This document shows positions 12,127 through 12,139 of a stretch of 12,139 nucleotides of DNA, one piece after another; positions within the stretch are counted from its first letter, which is position 1; each line of letters opens with the position of its first letter. The stretch is from Thermoplasmata archaeon. Its GTDB lineage: Archaea; Thermoplasmatota; Thermoplasmata; Lutacidiplasmatales; UBA184. The DNA lies in the NCBI GenBank assembly GCA_021828715.1, contig JAJZDF010000006.1, forward strand, positions 1-12,139, written 5' to 3'. A model generated the notes under the pieces. It searched no databases and had not been told where the DNA came from. It worked only from the letters and a program-made list of their open reading frames with translations. The position numbers and the translations under genes were made by a program.

Positions 12127-12139
12127 ATGGCGAACCCCA
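12127..12139 (+). CDS. Start of a gene cut by the window edge
   Basis: Only the first four codons (Met-Ala-Asn-Pro) are inside the window. The call rests on the ATG being placed exactly one archaeal promoter spacing (25-26 bases) after a near-perfect TATA box, as expected for a leaderless gene. The product cannot be judged. Confidence 0.4.

Noticed and set aside
1..12139. CRISPR, tRNA, rRNA, insertion sequences, attachment sites or replication origins
   Set aside because: I saw no regularly spaced repeats, no cloverleaf or CCA-ended structure, no transposase or integrase motifs with terminal repeats, and no A/T-rich repeat cluster.

Overview
This is a very GC-rich (by eye roughly 70%), gene-dense chromosomal window with no mobile element, CRISPR array, rRNA or tRNA that I can see. 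I read it as archaeal. Most gene starts are preceded by an A/T-rich TATA-like box about 24-28 bases upstream, in a sequence that is otherwise almost free of A/T runs, so the inferred transcripts have no leader or a very short one. Shine-Dalgarno sites are mostly reserved for internal operon genes. The content fits (DUF973-like membrane protein, F420/NADP-type reductase, type-1 RNase H with a short zinc-ribbon partner, MarR-like winged helix). A high-GC member of the Thermoplasmatota is my best guess, but that placement is inference.

Layout, left to right. 1-878 (-): first half of a PoxB-like pyruvate:quinone oxidoreductase, cut by the window edge. 926-1570 (-): NADP/F420-type reductase. 1683-1859 (+): 58-residue CDGSH iron-sulfur protein, divergent from the reductase and followed by a strong hairpin. 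1936-2661 (-): six-helix DUF973-like membrane protein. 2754-3967 (+): SAM methyltransferase and methionine sulfoxide reductase A, coupled by an ATGA overlap. 4065-5377 (-): a small helical protein and a trypsin-like/PDZ (HtrA-type) protease, with a structured gap between them. 5508-8662 (+): winged-helix protein, ABC ATPase and large ABC permease, probably an exporter unit. 8714-10447 (-): M2-family (angiotensin-converting-enzyme-like) metallopeptidase. 10586-10947 (+): two tiny ORFs overlapping by GTGA. 10952-12014 (-): two-helix double zinc-ribbon protein and RNase HI. 12127 to the end (+): start of another gene, inferred mainly from its promoter.

A loose theme is redox and protein quality: pyruvate oxidation into a quinone pool, F420/NADP redox, a CDGSH Fe-S protein, MsrA repair of oxidised methionine, an HtrA-type protease and a peptidyl-dipeptidase. 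Nothing in the sequence proves that these work together.

The least explained parts are (i) inverted repeats enclosing or touching the start codons of the 83-residue gene (5372-5408) and of the small dicistronic unit (10564-10594), (ii) mutually exclusive hairpins just upstream of the HtrA-like start (5041-5078), (iii) the two-ORF micro-operon itself, and (iv) a complete set of ACE catalytic and chloride-site residues in an apparently archaeal protein without a signal peptide.
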